Assembly: GCA_947456805.1 (NCBI GenBank)
Contig: CANGTN010000002.1
Location: 49,126-113,125 of the forward strand
DNA length: 64,000 nt
Reading direction: 5' to 3'
Origin: Chitinophagaceae bacterium
GTDB lineage: Bacteria > Bacteroidota > Bacteroidia > Chitinophagales > Chitinophagaceae
In this document: in pieces, positions 19,204 through 27,663 of the stretch
Position numbering within the stretch: the stretch's first letter is position 1
Layout: every line of letters starts with the position of its first letter
Position numbers and translations under genes: made by a program
Notes under the pieces: model-generated
Told to the model about the DNA's origin: nothing
Database searches by the model: none
Seen by the model: only the letters and a program-made list of their open reading frames with translations

Positions 19204-20460
19204 ATGAACAAACTTTTTGCATCTATCATAACTATTGGTGATGAGTTATTAATTGGACAAGTGATTGATACCAACAGTGCATTTATTGCACAGGAATTAA
19301 ATAAAATTGGAGTGCCTGTAAAACAAAGATTGGCTGTTGGAGATGTATGGGATGATATTTGGAATGCACTGGATGAGGTAAGTAAAGAGGCTGATATAAT
19401 TTTAATAACCGGAGGTTTGGGTCCAACAGCTGATGATATCACTAAACCATTGCTGTGTAAGTATTTTGGAGGAATAATTATAGTTGATGAACCAACATTG
19501 GCGCATGTTACCAACATCTTTGAAAATATATTAAAACGCCCAATGATAGATCGAAACAGGAAGCAAGCAGAAGTGCCCAATGTTTGTACTGTTTTAAAAA
19601 ATGAAGTGGGAACAGCACCTGGAATGTTGTTTGAGAAAGATGGAAAAATATTCATTGCAATGCCCGGTGTGCCTTTTGAAATGAAATACATTATGCAGCA
19701 ACATGTGTTATCATTGATACAAAAAAAATTTACAACATCACATATTGAACACAGAACTTTATTAACGGCAGGTATTGGAGAAAGTTTTTTAGCAGAAATG
19801 ATTCAATCATGGGAAGAAAAATTACCCACAAATATTAAGTTGGCTTATCTGCCTAATTACGGAATGGTTCGTTTAAGGCTTACTGCGTCTGGGTTTGAAA
19901 AAGATAACTTAGTGAAAGTGATTGACACAGAATTTGAAGCATTGAAAGTTTTGGTGCAAGAATACTTAGTGATTGATGAAGATTTACCTATGCATTTGGT
20001 AGTAACCAGATTACTCAAGGAAAAAAATAAAACGCTTGCTACTGCTGAAAGCTGTACAGGTGGAAGTATTGCAAGTATCATGACAGCTAATGCGGGTGCG
20101 AGCAGTATTTTTACAGGTAGTGTGGTTTGTTATGATAATAGAATTAAAACAGAATTATTAGGTGTTTCGCATGAAATACTAACAACAGTGGGGGCGGTGA
20201 GCAGAGAAACAGTCGAATTAATGGCAATGAACATTGTTAAATTAATGAAATCCGATTTTGCTATTGCCGTGAGTGGCATCATGGGACCAACTGGTGCTAC
20301 AGATGAAAAACCGGTTGGAATGGTTTGGGTTGCAGTTGCAAACAATGAAAAGGTAGTTGCTAAGCAATTTAATTTCAGATTTGACAGAGAAAGAAATATT
20401 CAACTTACAGTAGTAAATTCTCTAAATATGTTGCGTTTGTTGATATTGGAGTCCAAATAA
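19204..20460 (+). CDS. cinA: CinA: MoaB-like domain plus nicotinamide-nucleotide amidase
   Basis: CinA in most bacteria recycles pyridine nucleotides: the C-terminal domain deamidates NMN to nicotinic acid mononucleotide. The 418-residue protein has the N-terminal molybdopterin-binding-like domain (GDELLIGQVIDTNS, TGGLGPTADD) and the PncC-like domain from about residue 255 (ATAESCTGGSIAS, TGSVVCYDN, EKPVGMVWVAVA). Both halves are complete. The old name, competence-induced, does not imply competence here because no com genes are nearby. It stands alone between a divergent small gene and the E2 gene. Confidence 0.95.
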   Translation: MNKLFASIITIGDELLIGQVIDTNSAFIAQELNKIGVPVKQRLAVGDVWDDIWNALDEVSKEADIILITGGLGPTADDITKPLLCKYFGGIIIVDEPTLAHVTNIFENILKRPMIDRNRKQAEVPNVCTVLKNEVGTAPGMLFEKDGKIFIAMPGVPFEMKYIMQQHVLSLIQKKFTTSHIEHRTLLTAGIGESFLAEMIQSWEEKLPTNIKLAYLPNYGMVRLRLTASGFEKDNLVKVIDTEFEALKVLVQEYLVIDEDLPMHLVVTRLLKEKNKTLATAESCTGGSIASIMTANAGASSIFTGSVVCYDNRIKTELLGVSHEILTTVGAVSRETVELMAMNIVKLMKSDFAIAVSGIMGPTGATDEKPVGMVWVAVANNEKVVAKQFNFRFDRERNIQLTVVNSLNMLRLLILESK

Positions 20461-20677
20461 TTTGTAATTTATTTTGACGATAACTAGACTTTAAAAAAAT
20501 ATTTTTTGTTCAACTTATTTTTAATCTGTTTAAAATATCTACTTATAAAATTTTAATGCACCTTTACAAAAGATTGCTTGCTTCATTTGCCTAATACTTG
20601 TTTATTTTGCAAAGTATAGTTTGTTGTATTTTTTACATTACAAGATTTAACTTGTTTTGCTGATAATAGTTGCTGTT

Positions 20678-20697
20678 GTACAAGTGTGCGACGCAAC
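20678..20697 (+). repeat. Interspersed 20-bp intergenic repeat, copy 2
   Basis: An exact copy of GTACAAGTGTGCGACGCAAC lies in the 285-bp cinA-E2 gap, 48 bp before the E2 start codon. It would fall in the 5' untranslated region if the promoter lies upstream. Nothing else is recognisable in this AT-rich gap. Confidence 0.75.
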
Positions 20698-20745
20698 CGG
20701 TGATGAAGGAAGTAATGCAGCTTGTTACATAAATAAAAAAATTGT

Positions 20746-22074
20746 ATGGCAATAGTTGATTTGATCATGCCTAAGTTGGGCGAAAGTATTATTGAAGCCA
20801 CTGTTTTGAAGTGGAATAAAAATATTGGTGATGCTATTCAGCAAGATGAAACAGTCTTGGAAATTGCAACTGATAAAGTAGATAGTGAAGTGCCAAGTAC
20901 TGCCTCCGGTATTATTTCAGAAATTTTATTTAATGTAAATGATGTTGTACCTATAGGTACAGTAATTGCGAAAATTGATACCGGAAACAACGGTTCTCCT
21001 GTTACTAAATCATCAGCTACAACTATTGTTGCAAAAGAGTTTGAGCCTGCTACCAAAGAAACTACTGAGGTTCCTTTTGTTCCGGCGAGTGTTACAATTA
21101 AGCCTTCAGGAAATAATAAATTTTATTCTCCATTGGTTTTGAATATTGCAAATAGTGAAGGAATTAGCTTGAGTGAGTTGGAAAACATTCAAGGAACTGG
21201 AAATGAGGGAAGGGTTAGTAAAAAAGATTTACTTCAATATCTTGCTAATAAAAAATCAGGAGTTGCAAGTACTGCTATGGTTTCAAATACAATACCTGCA
21301 AGCCTTGTAGAAACACCAAAAGTTGTTGAATCGTCTATACAACCATCAGTTGTTTCGTATTCGGGTAATGTAGAGATTATTGAAATGGACCGTATGCGTA
21401 AGTTAATTGCGAAGCACATGTTAGATAGTAAACAAACTAGTCCACATGTTACAAGCTTTGCTGAAGCAGATGTTACCAATATGGTTTTGTGGAGAGACAG
21501 GGTAAAGAAGCAATTTGAAAAAGAGAATAATTCTAAGATTACGTTTACACCAATGTTTATTGAATGTGTTACAAAGGTGATGAAACGTTTTCCTTTTATT
21601 AATGCAAGTTTGGATGGCGATAAAATTATTGTTAAGAAGGATTATAACATTGGAATGGCTACTGCATTGCCAAGTGGTAATTTGGTTGTTCCTGTGATTA
21701 AAGGTGCCGATATGCTTAATTTGATTGGGTTAAGTAAAAGTGTGAACAGCCTTGCTGAGGCTGCTCGCAACAACAAATTAAAACCCGATGATACCGCAAA
21801 TGGAACTTTCACAATAACCAATGTAGGTACATTTGGAAGTTTAATGGGTACGCCAATTATAAATCAGCCACAAGTAGCAATATTAGCTGTTGGGGCTATT
21901 AAAAAGCGTCCTGTAGTGGTAGAAACACCGGAAGGCGATACGATTGGTATAAGACACATGATGTACCTGAGTTTAAGTTATGATCATAGAATTGTAGATG
22001 GTAGCATTGGTGCTAGTTTTTTAACAGCTGTTGCAAAGGAATTTGAAAAGTGGGATGTGAACAGGGAATGGTAG
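20746..22074 (+). CDS. 2-oxoacid dehydrogenase E2 (dihydrolipoamide acyltransferase)
   Basis: E2 is the core acyltransferase of a 2-oxoacid dehydrogenase complex. The 442-residue protein has one lipoyl domain with the lipoylated Lys44 in ATDKVDSE, a peripheral-subunit-binding domain (YSPLVLNIANSEGI to GRVSKKDLLQYL, about residues 127-165), and the catalytic domain ending in LSYDHRIVDG with His414. Linkers are Thr/Val/Pro-rich. The E1 and E3 genes are not adjacent, so the substrate class (pyruvate, branched-chain or 2-oxoglutarate) cannot be settled. The single lipoyl domain and EVPS context are most like branched-chain/generic Bacteroidota E2. A terminator hairpin follows. Confidence 0.92.
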   Translation: MAIVDLIMPKLGESIIEATVLKWNKNIGDAIQQDETVLEIATDKVDSEVPSTASGIISEILFNVNDVVPIGTVIAKIDTGNNGSPVTKSSATTIVAKEFEPATKETTEVPFVPASVTIKPSGNNKFYSPLVLNIANSEGISLSELENIQGTGNEGRVSKKDLLQYLANKKSGVASTAMVSNTIPASLVETPKVVESSIQPSVVSYSGNVEIIEMDRMRKLIAKHMLDSKQTSPHVTSFAEADVTNMVLWRDRVKKQFEKENNSKITFTPMFIECVTKVMKRFPFINASLDGDKIIVKKDYNIGMATALPSGNLVVPVIKGADMLNLIGLSKSVNSLAEAARNNKLKPDDTANGTFTITNVGTFGSLMGTPIINQPQVAILAVGAIKKRPVVVETPEGDTIGIRHMMYLSLSYDHRIVDGSIGASFLTAVAKEFEKWDVNREW

Positions 22075-22101
22075 TCGTTAAAAATTCAATAAATTAATAT
22101 T

Positions 22102-22133
22102 AAAAGGTTTCAATTATTAAATTGAAACCTTTT
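22102..22133 (+). terminator. Terminator after E2 gene
   Basis: The stem AAAAGGTTTCAAT/ATTGAAACCTTTT with loop TATTA is a perfect 13-bp inverted repeat 27 bp after the stop. The T run is short. Confidence 0.75.
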
Positions 22134-22174
22134 AAGTAAGCGATAAAATCGACAGTGAGTTTTATTGAAAATAC

Positions 22175-22203
22175 ATAAAAAAACCCCTCAAATTTGAGGG
22201 GTT
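22175..22203 (-). terminator. Terminator of the rplK-rplA-rplJ-rplL operon
   Basis: On the - strand the hairpin AACCCCTCAAA/TTTGAGGGGTT is followed by a run of T. It lies 21 bp after the rplL stop. A terminator here shows that rpoB does not follow rplL in the same transcript. Confidence 0.9.
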
Positions 22204-22224
22204 AATATTTCTGAGAAGCTGAAA

Positions 22225-22599
22225 TTATTTAACTTCTACTTCAGCACCTGCTTCTTTTAATTTGCCTGCGATGTCATCAGCTTCTGCTTTAGAAACACCT
22301 TCTTTAACTGGTTTTGGAGCTCCATCTACTAAATCTTTAGCTTCTTTCAAACCTAAACCTGTTAATTCTTTAACAACTTTAACAACACCTAATTTGCTAG
22401 CACCTGCGTTAGTTAAAATTACATCAAAAGATGATTTTTCTTCAGCAGCAGCAGCACCACCACCATCACCACTTGCTACAACTACTGCAGCAGCAGCTGG
22501 TTCGATACCATACTGAGATTTTAAAACATCTGCTAACTCTTGAACTTCTTTTACTGTTAAGCCTACTAATGTTTCGGCCAATGCTTGTACGTCTGCCAT
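22225..22599 (-). CDS. rplL: 50S ribosomal protein L7/L12
   Basis: L7/L12 forms the ribosomal stalk that recruits translation GTPases. The 124-residue protein has the N-terminal dimerisation helices ([20 protein letters not shown]), an Ala/Gly hinge, and the C-terminal domain with [37 protein letters not shown] and the GGC-like end EAGAEVEVK. It follows rplJ after a 144-bp spacer that contains paired GC-rich arms. It is last in the operon. Confidence 0.98.
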   Translation of the reverse strand: MADVQALAETLVGLTVKEVQELADVLKSQYGIEPAAAAVVVASGDGGGAAAAEEKSSFDVILTNAGASKLGVVKVVKELTGLGLKEAKDLVDGAPKPVKEGVSKAEADDIAGKLKEAGAEVEVK

Positions 22600-22611
22600 T
22601 GTTTTTACTTT

Positions 22612-22656
22612 TTAACCGCCTTCATATTTGCAATCAACAAATCCGGCGGATGGTTA
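22612..22656 (-). promoter_or_regulatory. Stem-loop in rplJ-rplL spacer
   Basis: CCGCC and GGCGG form the outer stem, with an inner ATTTG/CAAAT pairing and flanking TTAA pairing, in otherwise AT-rich DNA just upstream of rplL. The 144-bp spacer is long for a ribosomal operon. An L10-L7/L12 expression-ratio control or RNA-processing site is inferred, not shown. Confidence 0.4.
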
Positions 22657-22743
22657 ATTAATGTACCTCATTTGAACCTCAGAGGCATTGGTTTTTTTCT
22701 ATTTTATAACATGTGCTATAAAATTATTTTAAATCAATACTGA

Positions 22744-23346
22744 TTATTCAGCTGTTGGTTCTGCTGCCGGAGCATCTTCAACTGCAGGTGCTTCAGCTAC
22801 TGGAGCCTCAACAATAGGAGCTGCTGTTTCAACAACTGGTGCAATGCCTTGTGCTTTCTGCTCGTGGTGGTGCAATAATGCAGCCAATACACGTTTAGCA
22901 GGGCTTTGTAACAAGCCAATAACTTCACCAATTAATTCGTTCTTAGTCTTAATTTGTGTAAGTGCTTTTAATTGGTTGTCACCGGCATAAATATCACCAT
23001 TAATGAAAGCGGCTTTTAAAACAGGCTTTTCATTTCCGCTATTTTTACGGAACGATGAAATAATCATTGCTGGTTCTTTAGGATTTTCGCTAAACATCAA
23101 TGCAGTTACATTGTGTAAGCTATCGTAAATACCGGCATATTTTTGACCATCCAAGCTTTCTAAAGCTTTTTTAATCAAAGTATTCTTTGCTACTTTCATT
23201 TCAACTTGTTTGTCAAAACAAGCTCTACGCAAAGTACCAACTTGAGCCACTGTTAATGACTCAGTATCGGTAATATAAAAGTTATTGTATTGTGAGAATT
23301 TCTCCTTGAGAACTTCAATCACTTCATTTTTTTGTTCTTTAGTCAT
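22744..23346 (-). CDS. rplJ: 50S ribosomal protein L10 with Ala/Pro/Glu-rich tail
   Basis: L10 is the stalk base that binds L7/L12 dimers. The 200-residue protein starts MTKEQKNEVIEVLKEKFSQY and contains TLRRACFDKQVEMKVAKNTL, typical of L10. The C-terminal helix binding L7/L12 ends near LLHHHEQKAQG. It is followed by about 35 residues rich in Ala, Pro, Glu and Val (VVETAAPIVEAPVAEAPAVE). This tail lengthens the protein from about 165 to 200 residues and is probably disordered. The gene starts 59 bp after rplA, with a hairpin in between. Confidence 0.97.
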   Translation of the reverse strand: MTKEQKNEVIEVLKEKFSQYNNFYITDTESLTVAQVGTLRRACFDKQVEMKVAKNTLIKKALESLDGQKYAGIYDSLHNVTALMFSENPKEPAMIISSFRKNSGNEKPVLKAAFINGDIYAGDNQLKALTQIKTKNELIGEVIGLLQSPAKRVLAALLHHHEQKAQGIAPVVETAAPIVEAPVAEAPAVEDAPAAEPTAE

Positions 23347-23373
23347 AACTAAGTTTTAGTAAACCCATTTCAC

Positions 23374-23393
23374 AGTTTTAATTGCTTAAAACT
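23374..23393 (-). promoter_or_regulatory. GNRA-loop hairpin in rplA-rplJ spacer
   Basis: On the - strand AGTTTTAA/TTAAAACT forms a perfect 8-bp stem closed by a GCAA tetraloop. It lies in the short gap before rplJ, where L10 leaders act in other bacteria. There is no T run, so it is not a simple terminator. A regulatory role is inference. Confidence 0.4.
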
Positions 23394-23405
23394 CCATAGG
23401 ATTAG

Positions 23406-24095
23406 TTAGATAATGCTTTTTGTGTCTAATGAAATACCTGGGCTCATGCTACTTGCCATGCTTACTGCTTTAAGGTAGGTACCTTTTGCTGAAGATGGTT
23501 TTAGTTTCATGATGGCATTAATTAATTCAGTACTGTTTTCTGCAATTTTATCAGGAGAAAAAGATACACGACCAATTGACGCGTGAACGATACCTGCTTT
23601 ATCTACTTTAAAAGCAATTTTACCGCCTTTTACTTCATTTACTGCAGCAGCAACATCATTGGTTACTGTTCCGGTTTTAGGATTTGGCATTAAGTTACGA
23701 GGACCTAACACTTTACCTAATTTACCAATTTTAGGCATTACTGATGGTGTTGCAACAATTACATCAACATCTGTCCAGCCGGCTTCAATTTTAGCAATAA
23801 ATTCATCTAAACCTACGAAATCAGCACCAGCTTCTTTAGCAGATGCTTCTTTGTCAGGTGTACATAATACCAATACACGTTTCGTTTTACCTGTTCCGTG
23901 TGGTAATGATACTGTACCACGAACTTGCTGATCGGCTTTCTTAGGATCTACACCCAAACGGATATGTAAATCTACTGAGCTATCAAATTTTGTACAGTTA
24001 ATTTCTTTTACAAGCGTTGAGGCTTCTTTAAGGGAATAAGCTTTATTCTTATCCACCTTAGTATTTACAACTTTTCTTTTTTTAGTCAAAGACAT
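23406..24095 (-). CDS. rplA: 50S ribosomal protein L1
   Basis: L1 binds 23S rRNA at the E-site stalk and, in many bacteria, represses its own operon by binding the mRNA leader. The 229-residue protein starts [16 protein letters not shown] and has the family segments [53 protein letters not shown] and [12 protein letters not shown]. The length is normal. It follows rplK after 26 bp. Confidence 0.98.
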   Translation of the reverse strand: MSLTKKRKVVNTKVDKNKAYSLKEASTLVKEINCTKFDSSVDLHIRLGVDPKKADQQVRGTVSLPHGTGKTKRVLVLCTPDKEASAKEAGADFVGLDEFIAKIEAGWTDVDVIVATPSVMPKIGKLGKVLGPRNLMPNPKTGTVTNDVAAAVNEVKGGKIAFKVDKAGIVHASIGRVSFSPDKIAENSTELINAIMKLKPSSAKGTYLKAVSMASSMSPGISLDTKSII

Positions 24096-24121
24096 TGTTT
24101 TTAGTTTTTAAGGTGAATGAA

Positions 24122-24565
24122 TTAATTTTCCCAAGGAGCTTTACCATCAACAGATAGTCCTAAGCTTCGTGCAGTTCCGGCAACCATTTTCATAGCGCTT
24201 TCTTTTGTAAAGCAATTTAGATCAGGCATTTTATCTAAAGCAATAGCTTCAATTTGCTGCCAGTTTACTTTACCCAATTTTACACGATTACTTTCTTTAG
24301 AACCTTTTTGGATTTTTGCTGCTTCCATTAATTGAATAGATGCGGGTGCAGTTTTGATTTCGAAGTCGAATGACTTGTCAGTGTAAACTGTAATTAAAAC
24401 AGGTACAACTTTACCTATTTTATCTTGAGTTCTTGCATTGAATTGTTTGCAAAACTCCATAATGTTTAGACCCTTACTACCAAGGGCAGGCCCAACCGGT
24501 GGCGCAGGATTGGCTTGACCGCCTTTAACCTGCAACTTCACATAGCCTGAGATTTCTTTTGCCAT
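24122..24565 (-). CDS. rplK: 50S ribosomal protein L11
   Basis: L11 binds the GTPase-associated centre of 23S rRNA. The 147-residue protein starts [30 protein letters not shown] and contains [16 protein letters not shown], both diagnostic. It is first in the operon, with a good promoter about 120 bp upstream and a leader hairpin between. In most Bacteroidota secE and nusG precede rplK; here the next gene upstream is an unrelated secreted protein. Confidence 0.98.
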   Translation of the reverse strand: MAKEISGYVKLQVKGGQANPAPPVGPALGSKGLNIMEFCKQFNARTQDKIGKVVPVLITVYTDKSFDFEIKTAPASIQLMEAAKIQKGSKESNRVKLGKVNWQQIEAIALDKMPDLNCFTKESAMKMVAGTARSLGLSVDGKAPWEN

Positions 24566-24620
24566 TGTGTGTGATTTAATTGGTGATAGCGTTTTATTTT
24601 TTTACAAAAACAAAACTCCC

Positions 24621-24646
24621 AAGTTGCATCCTTTTCAGGATGACTT
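24621..24646 (-). promoter_or_regulatory. rplK leader hairpin, candidate L1 autoregulatory site
   Basis: On the - strand AAGT-CATCC pairs with GGATG-CA-ACTT around a TGAAAA loop: two short helices joined by an asymmetric CA bulge, within the inferred 5' untranslated region. This is the general shape of L1-binding sites on mRNA. I did not compare it with an alignment, so L1 binding is inference. Confidence 0.45.
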
Positions 24647-24683
24647 TCAATCATTCTTAATTGTAAAGAACTTTTTGGGATTG

Positions 24684-24714
24684 CAAAAGTAGTGTTGTAG
24701 AATGAAAAAACAAA
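24684..24714 (-). promoter_or_regulatory. Promoter of the rplKAJL operon
   Basis: Read on the - strand: TTTG, 19-bp spacer, TACTTTTG. This fully matches the Bacteroidota housekeeping consensus TTTG-N19-20-TAnnTTTG. Transcription would begin about 7 bp downstream, giving a leader of roughly 110 nt before rplK. Confidence 0.8.
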
Positions 24715-24767
24715 AATTTCAGAAAAAATATATAAAATACAATTCAATGGATTTCTAAATATAGGTA

Positions 24768-25262
24768 TTAGGGACTTGGCAAGCTAAATAATCCAATCGA
24801 TTTTTGATTGATGATATACGATACTTTCTGTTTTCCCCAATCACCTATCAATTTTATTTTCAAAGGTGTTTTATTGTTTTCTAAAGCAGGAACAATATTT
24901 GGAGAAACAAGCAATCGGTAGAGACAAAATGGGGCTGCAACTTTAATTTCAATTGGCTGCTGATTGATTTCATCTCTTCCAATAAAAATTGTTTTCTCTT
25001 TTATCTTTGATATTTCAACAGAATAGACTTTACCATTAATCAATGCAGTTTTGAAAAAAGGGATATTGGCTGACTTTGACTTAAGATAAATAAAAACTGA
25101 AGTAGTAACACCGGGCGTTATTGGATTGCCATTTACATCAACAGCAATTATGCCTGCATAACTTGGTTGCGTATAAACATAGTTTTTAACTATGCCGTAC
25201 TGTGCATTTAAACTGGTTATTGAAAAAAAAGACATTATTATAATGTAGGAAACTGATTTCAT
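24768..25262 (-). CDS. Small secreted protein of unknown function
   Basis: I do not recognise this 164-residue protein. It has a clear signal peptide (MKSVSYIIIMSFFSITSLNAQ) with a cleavage site after NAQ, so the mature part is about 143 residues. The rest is mostly beta-type sequence with a single Cys, and segments such as AGIIAVDVNGNPITPGVT recall the start of an Ig/CarboxypepD-like beta-sandwich, though I would not assign one. It has no C-terminal secretion domain and no lipobox. It lies between rplK and metG on the same strand. The frame is intact and the signal peptide makes a real gene likely. Confidence 0.75.
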   Translation of the reverse strand: MKSVSYIIIMSFFSITSLNAQYGIVKNYVYTQPSYAGIIAVDVNGNPITPGVTTSVFIYLKSKSANIPFFKTALINGKVYSVEISKIKEKTIFIGRDEINQQPIEIKVAAPFCLYRLLVSPNIVPALENNKTPLKIKLIGDWGKQKVSYIINQKSIGLFSLPSP

Positions 25263-25356
25263 AAAAATTGGTTTAATAATAAAATATTATAAAAAAATCT
25301 TACTTGCCGAATGCTATTATTTTTTTGCAAGCTTTACAATTGCAAATTATCATAAC

Positions 25357-27471
25357 CTAACTTACTGTACTACCCGCATCAATGATTCCGTTTGTCTGTA
25401 AAAAATGTAATTTGCCGGATTTATCCTCAGCCAACAAAATCATTCCATTACTTTCTATGCCACGCATTTTTCTTGGGGCAAGGTTACAAACAACTGTTAC
25501 TTGCTGCCCAACAAGTTCTTCGGGTTTGAAGTGCATTGCGATACCTGAAACGATTGTTCTTTTTTCAAAACCTAAATCAACCTCTAGTTTTAAAAGTTTG
25601 TCAGCCTTCTCCACTTTCTCAGCAGCAGTAATTGTACCAATTCGTAAATCTAATTTTCCAAAATCATCAAAAACAATTTCAGGTTTTAAAACAACTGTCG
25701 CTTCTTTTTCTATTTCAACTGATTTATTTTCTTCCACTTTTGTTTTTTTAATTTTTAATTTTTCTAATTGATTTGCAATCTCTTCATCTTCAATTTTTCT
25801 GAAAAGCAATTGCGGCTCTCTTAGGCTATATCCAACTTTCAACAAATCAACCCTGCCTGCATTTTGCCATTCCAACAACTTCTCTACCACCTTCATCATG
25901 TGCAACATTTTCTTGGCAGTAAATGGTAAAAACGGATTAATTAAAATAGCAAGATTGGCTGTTAGTTGTAAACACAAGTGCAACGCATTATCTATCAAAT
26001 GCTGATTGGACGGGCTTTCTGGCAAATATTTAGCCAAAATCCAAGGCTCTTTCTTTTGCATGTACTGATTGGCTTTTCTTGCCAAATCAATTACTTCAAA
26101 TTGTGCTTCTCTAAATTTATAGCCTTCCAGTAAAGTCTCCACTTTCAATTTTGTATTTGCAATATCTTGTATCAATTGTTTGTCTAAATCATCTATTAAA
26201 TCATTATGAAATGGAGGTACTTTTCCATTGCACAATTTGTGCATCAACACAAAAGTTCTGTTCACATAATTCCCCAAAACGCTTACCAATTCACTATTAT
26301 TGGCATCCTGAAAACCTTTCCATGTAAATTCACTGTCTTTTGTTTCGGGTGCAATAGCAGTTAAATAATAACGAAGTACATCTGCCATGCTTTCTCCGCC
26401 ATTTTCTTTTTTAATCCAATCATTAATGTAATCATCCATTTCAATACTCCATCCTCTGCTCGTACTCATTTTATCACCTTCCAAATTCATAAACTCATTC
26501 GATGGAACATTGGCAGGTAAAACATTTCCATGCAATTTCAACATCACTGGAAAAATGATTGCATGAAAAACAATGTTGTCTTTACCAATAAAATGAACCA
26601 GCTGCGTATCATTCTCATACCAATAAGGCTTCCAGTCTTTTCCATGATTCAAAGCCCATTGCTTGGTTGCACTGATATAACCAATAGGTGCATCAAACCA
26701 TACGTACAACACTTTTCCAGCTGCATCTTTTACCGGAACTTGAATGCCCCAATCCAAATCTCTTGTTACCGCTCTTGGTTGCAACCCCCCGTCAACCCAG
26801 CTTTTCACTTGCCCTACCACATTTGCACGCCAGTCGTTTTTATGTTCTTTCAAAACCCATTCTCTTAAAAAATCTTCATGCTTATTCAATGGCAAATACC
26901 AATGGCTTGTTTCTTTTTTTATGGGCACATTGCCACTTAAAGTACTCACAGGATTTATCAATTCATCCGGGCTTAAACTCTTGCCACATTTCTCACACTG
27001 ATCGCCAAAAGCATTGTCGTAGCTGCAATTGGGACAAGTGCCTTTTATAAAACGATCCGCTAAAAATGTTTGTGTTGCTTCATCAAAATATTGTTCACTC
27101 GTTTTTATTTCCAAATCTCCGTTATTATTCAAAACAGTAAAAAATTCTTGTGCTGTTTCATGGTGTAAAGGAGAAGAAGTTCTGTGATAAATATCAAAAT
27201 GAATTCCTAAGTCTTTAAAATTTTGCTCAATAATTGGATGGTATTTATCTATAATAGCTTGTGCGGTAGTTCCTTCCTTCATGGCTTGAATTGGAATAGC
27301 TGTACCATGTTCATCGCTGCCGCAAACAAACACTACATCACGCAATTGTGCTTTTAAATAACGCACATAAATATCAGCCGGAATATATGCACCTGCCAAA
27401 TGTCCAATATGCTTCAATCCATTGGCATAAGGTAATGCAGATGTAACTAAATATCTTTTAGGTGTAGTCAT
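25357..27471 (-). CDS. metG: Methionyl-tRNA synthetase with C-terminal tRNA-binding domain
   Basis: MetRS charges initiator and elongator tRNA-Met. The 704-residue protein has the HIGH motif as HIGH itself in ANGLKHIGHLAGAY, a zinc knuckle CPNCSYDNAFGDQCEKC near residues 145-160, and KMSTS near residue 333. The C-terminal 110 residues (from FDDFGKLDLRIGTI) form an EMAP/Trbp111-like OB-fold that aids dimerisation and tRNA binding. A Lys/Glu-rich linker joins the parts. A promoter -7 element is about 90 bp upstream, and a copy of the 20-bp repeat lies in the inferred leader. Confidence 0.97.
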   Translation of the reverse strand: MTTPKRYLVTSALPYANGLKHIGHLAGAYIPADIYVRYLKAQLRDVVFVCGSDEHGTAIPIQAMKEGTTAQAIIDKYHPIIEQNFKDLGIHFDIYHRTSSPLHHETAQEFFTVLNNNGDLEIKTSEQYFDEATQTFLADRFIKGTCPNCSYDNAFGDQCEKCGKSLSPDELINPVSTLSGNVPIKKETSHWYLPLNKHEDFLREWVLKEHKNDWRANVVGQVKSWVDGGLQPRAVTRDLDWGIQVPVKDAAGKVLYVWFDAPIGYISATKQWALNHGKDWKPYWYENDTQLVHFIGKDNIVFHAIIFPVMLKLHGNVLPANVPSNEFMNLEGDKMSTSRGWSIEMDDYINDWIKKENGGESMADVLRYYLTAIAPETKDSEFTWKGFQDANNSELVSVLGNYVNRTFVLMHKLCNGKVPPFHNDLIDDLDKQLIQDIANTKLKVETLLEGYKFREAQFEVIDLARKANQYMQKKEPWILAKYLPESPSNQHLIDNALHLCLQLTANLAILINPFLPFTAKKMLHMMKVVEKLLEWQNAGRVDLLKVGYSLREPQLLFRKIEDEEIANQLEKLKIKKTKVEENKSVEIEKEATVVLKPEIVFDDFGKLDLRIGTITAAEKVEKADKLLKLEVDLGFEKRTIVSGIAMHFKPEELVGQQVTVVCNLAPRKMRGIESNGMILLAEDKSGKLHFLQTNGIIDAGSTVS

Positions 27472-27510
27472 TTTTTTGTTCTAAGCTTTTTATTCTTTAC
27501 TTATCGTTCC

Positions 27511-27525
27511 TTGCGTCGCACACTT
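27511..27525 (-). repeat. Interspersed repeat, shortened copy (metG leader)
   Basis: TTGCGTCGCACACTT matches 15 contiguous bases of the reverse complement of the 20-bp repeat; the outer bases diverge. It lies 40 bp upstream of the metG start, between its inferred promoter and start codon. Confidence 0.6.
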
Positions 27526-27559
27526 CAACAGATGAATATGCATCAACAAATAACAATTG

Positions 27560-27567
27560 CAAAAGTA
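27560..27567 (-). promoter_or_regulatory. metG -7 promoter element
   Basis: On the - strand TACTTTTG matches TAnnTTTG. A TTTA about 20-21 bp upstream could serve as the -33 element. The leader would be about 80 nt. Confidence 0.55.
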
Positions 27568-27630
27568 AGCAATTACTCATAGGGCTTTAAACATAAACAT
27601 AGAAAAACTGAAATTACAAAAACTAATTGC

Positions 27631-27659
27631 TTTGCAAACTCAGATAATCAATAATATTG
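27631..27659 (+). promoter_or_regulatory. Putative promoter of LD-carboxypeptidase gene
   Basis: TTTG, 17-bp spacer, TAATATTG (one mismatch to TAnnTTTG). The element ends 4 bp before the ATG, so the mRNA would be leaderless or nearly so. Confidence 0.45.
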
Positions 27660-27663
27660 TTGT

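Noticed and set aside
22431-22661. Gln/His/Leu-rich ORF opposite rplL.
   Set aside because: Its low-complexity composition comes from the alanine-rich hinge of L7/L12 read on the other strand.
24538-24747. A 69-codon ORF over the rplK leader, on the rplK strand.
   Set aside because: It overlaps the promoter, the leader hairpin and the rplK start in another frame, and its protein has no recognisable feature.
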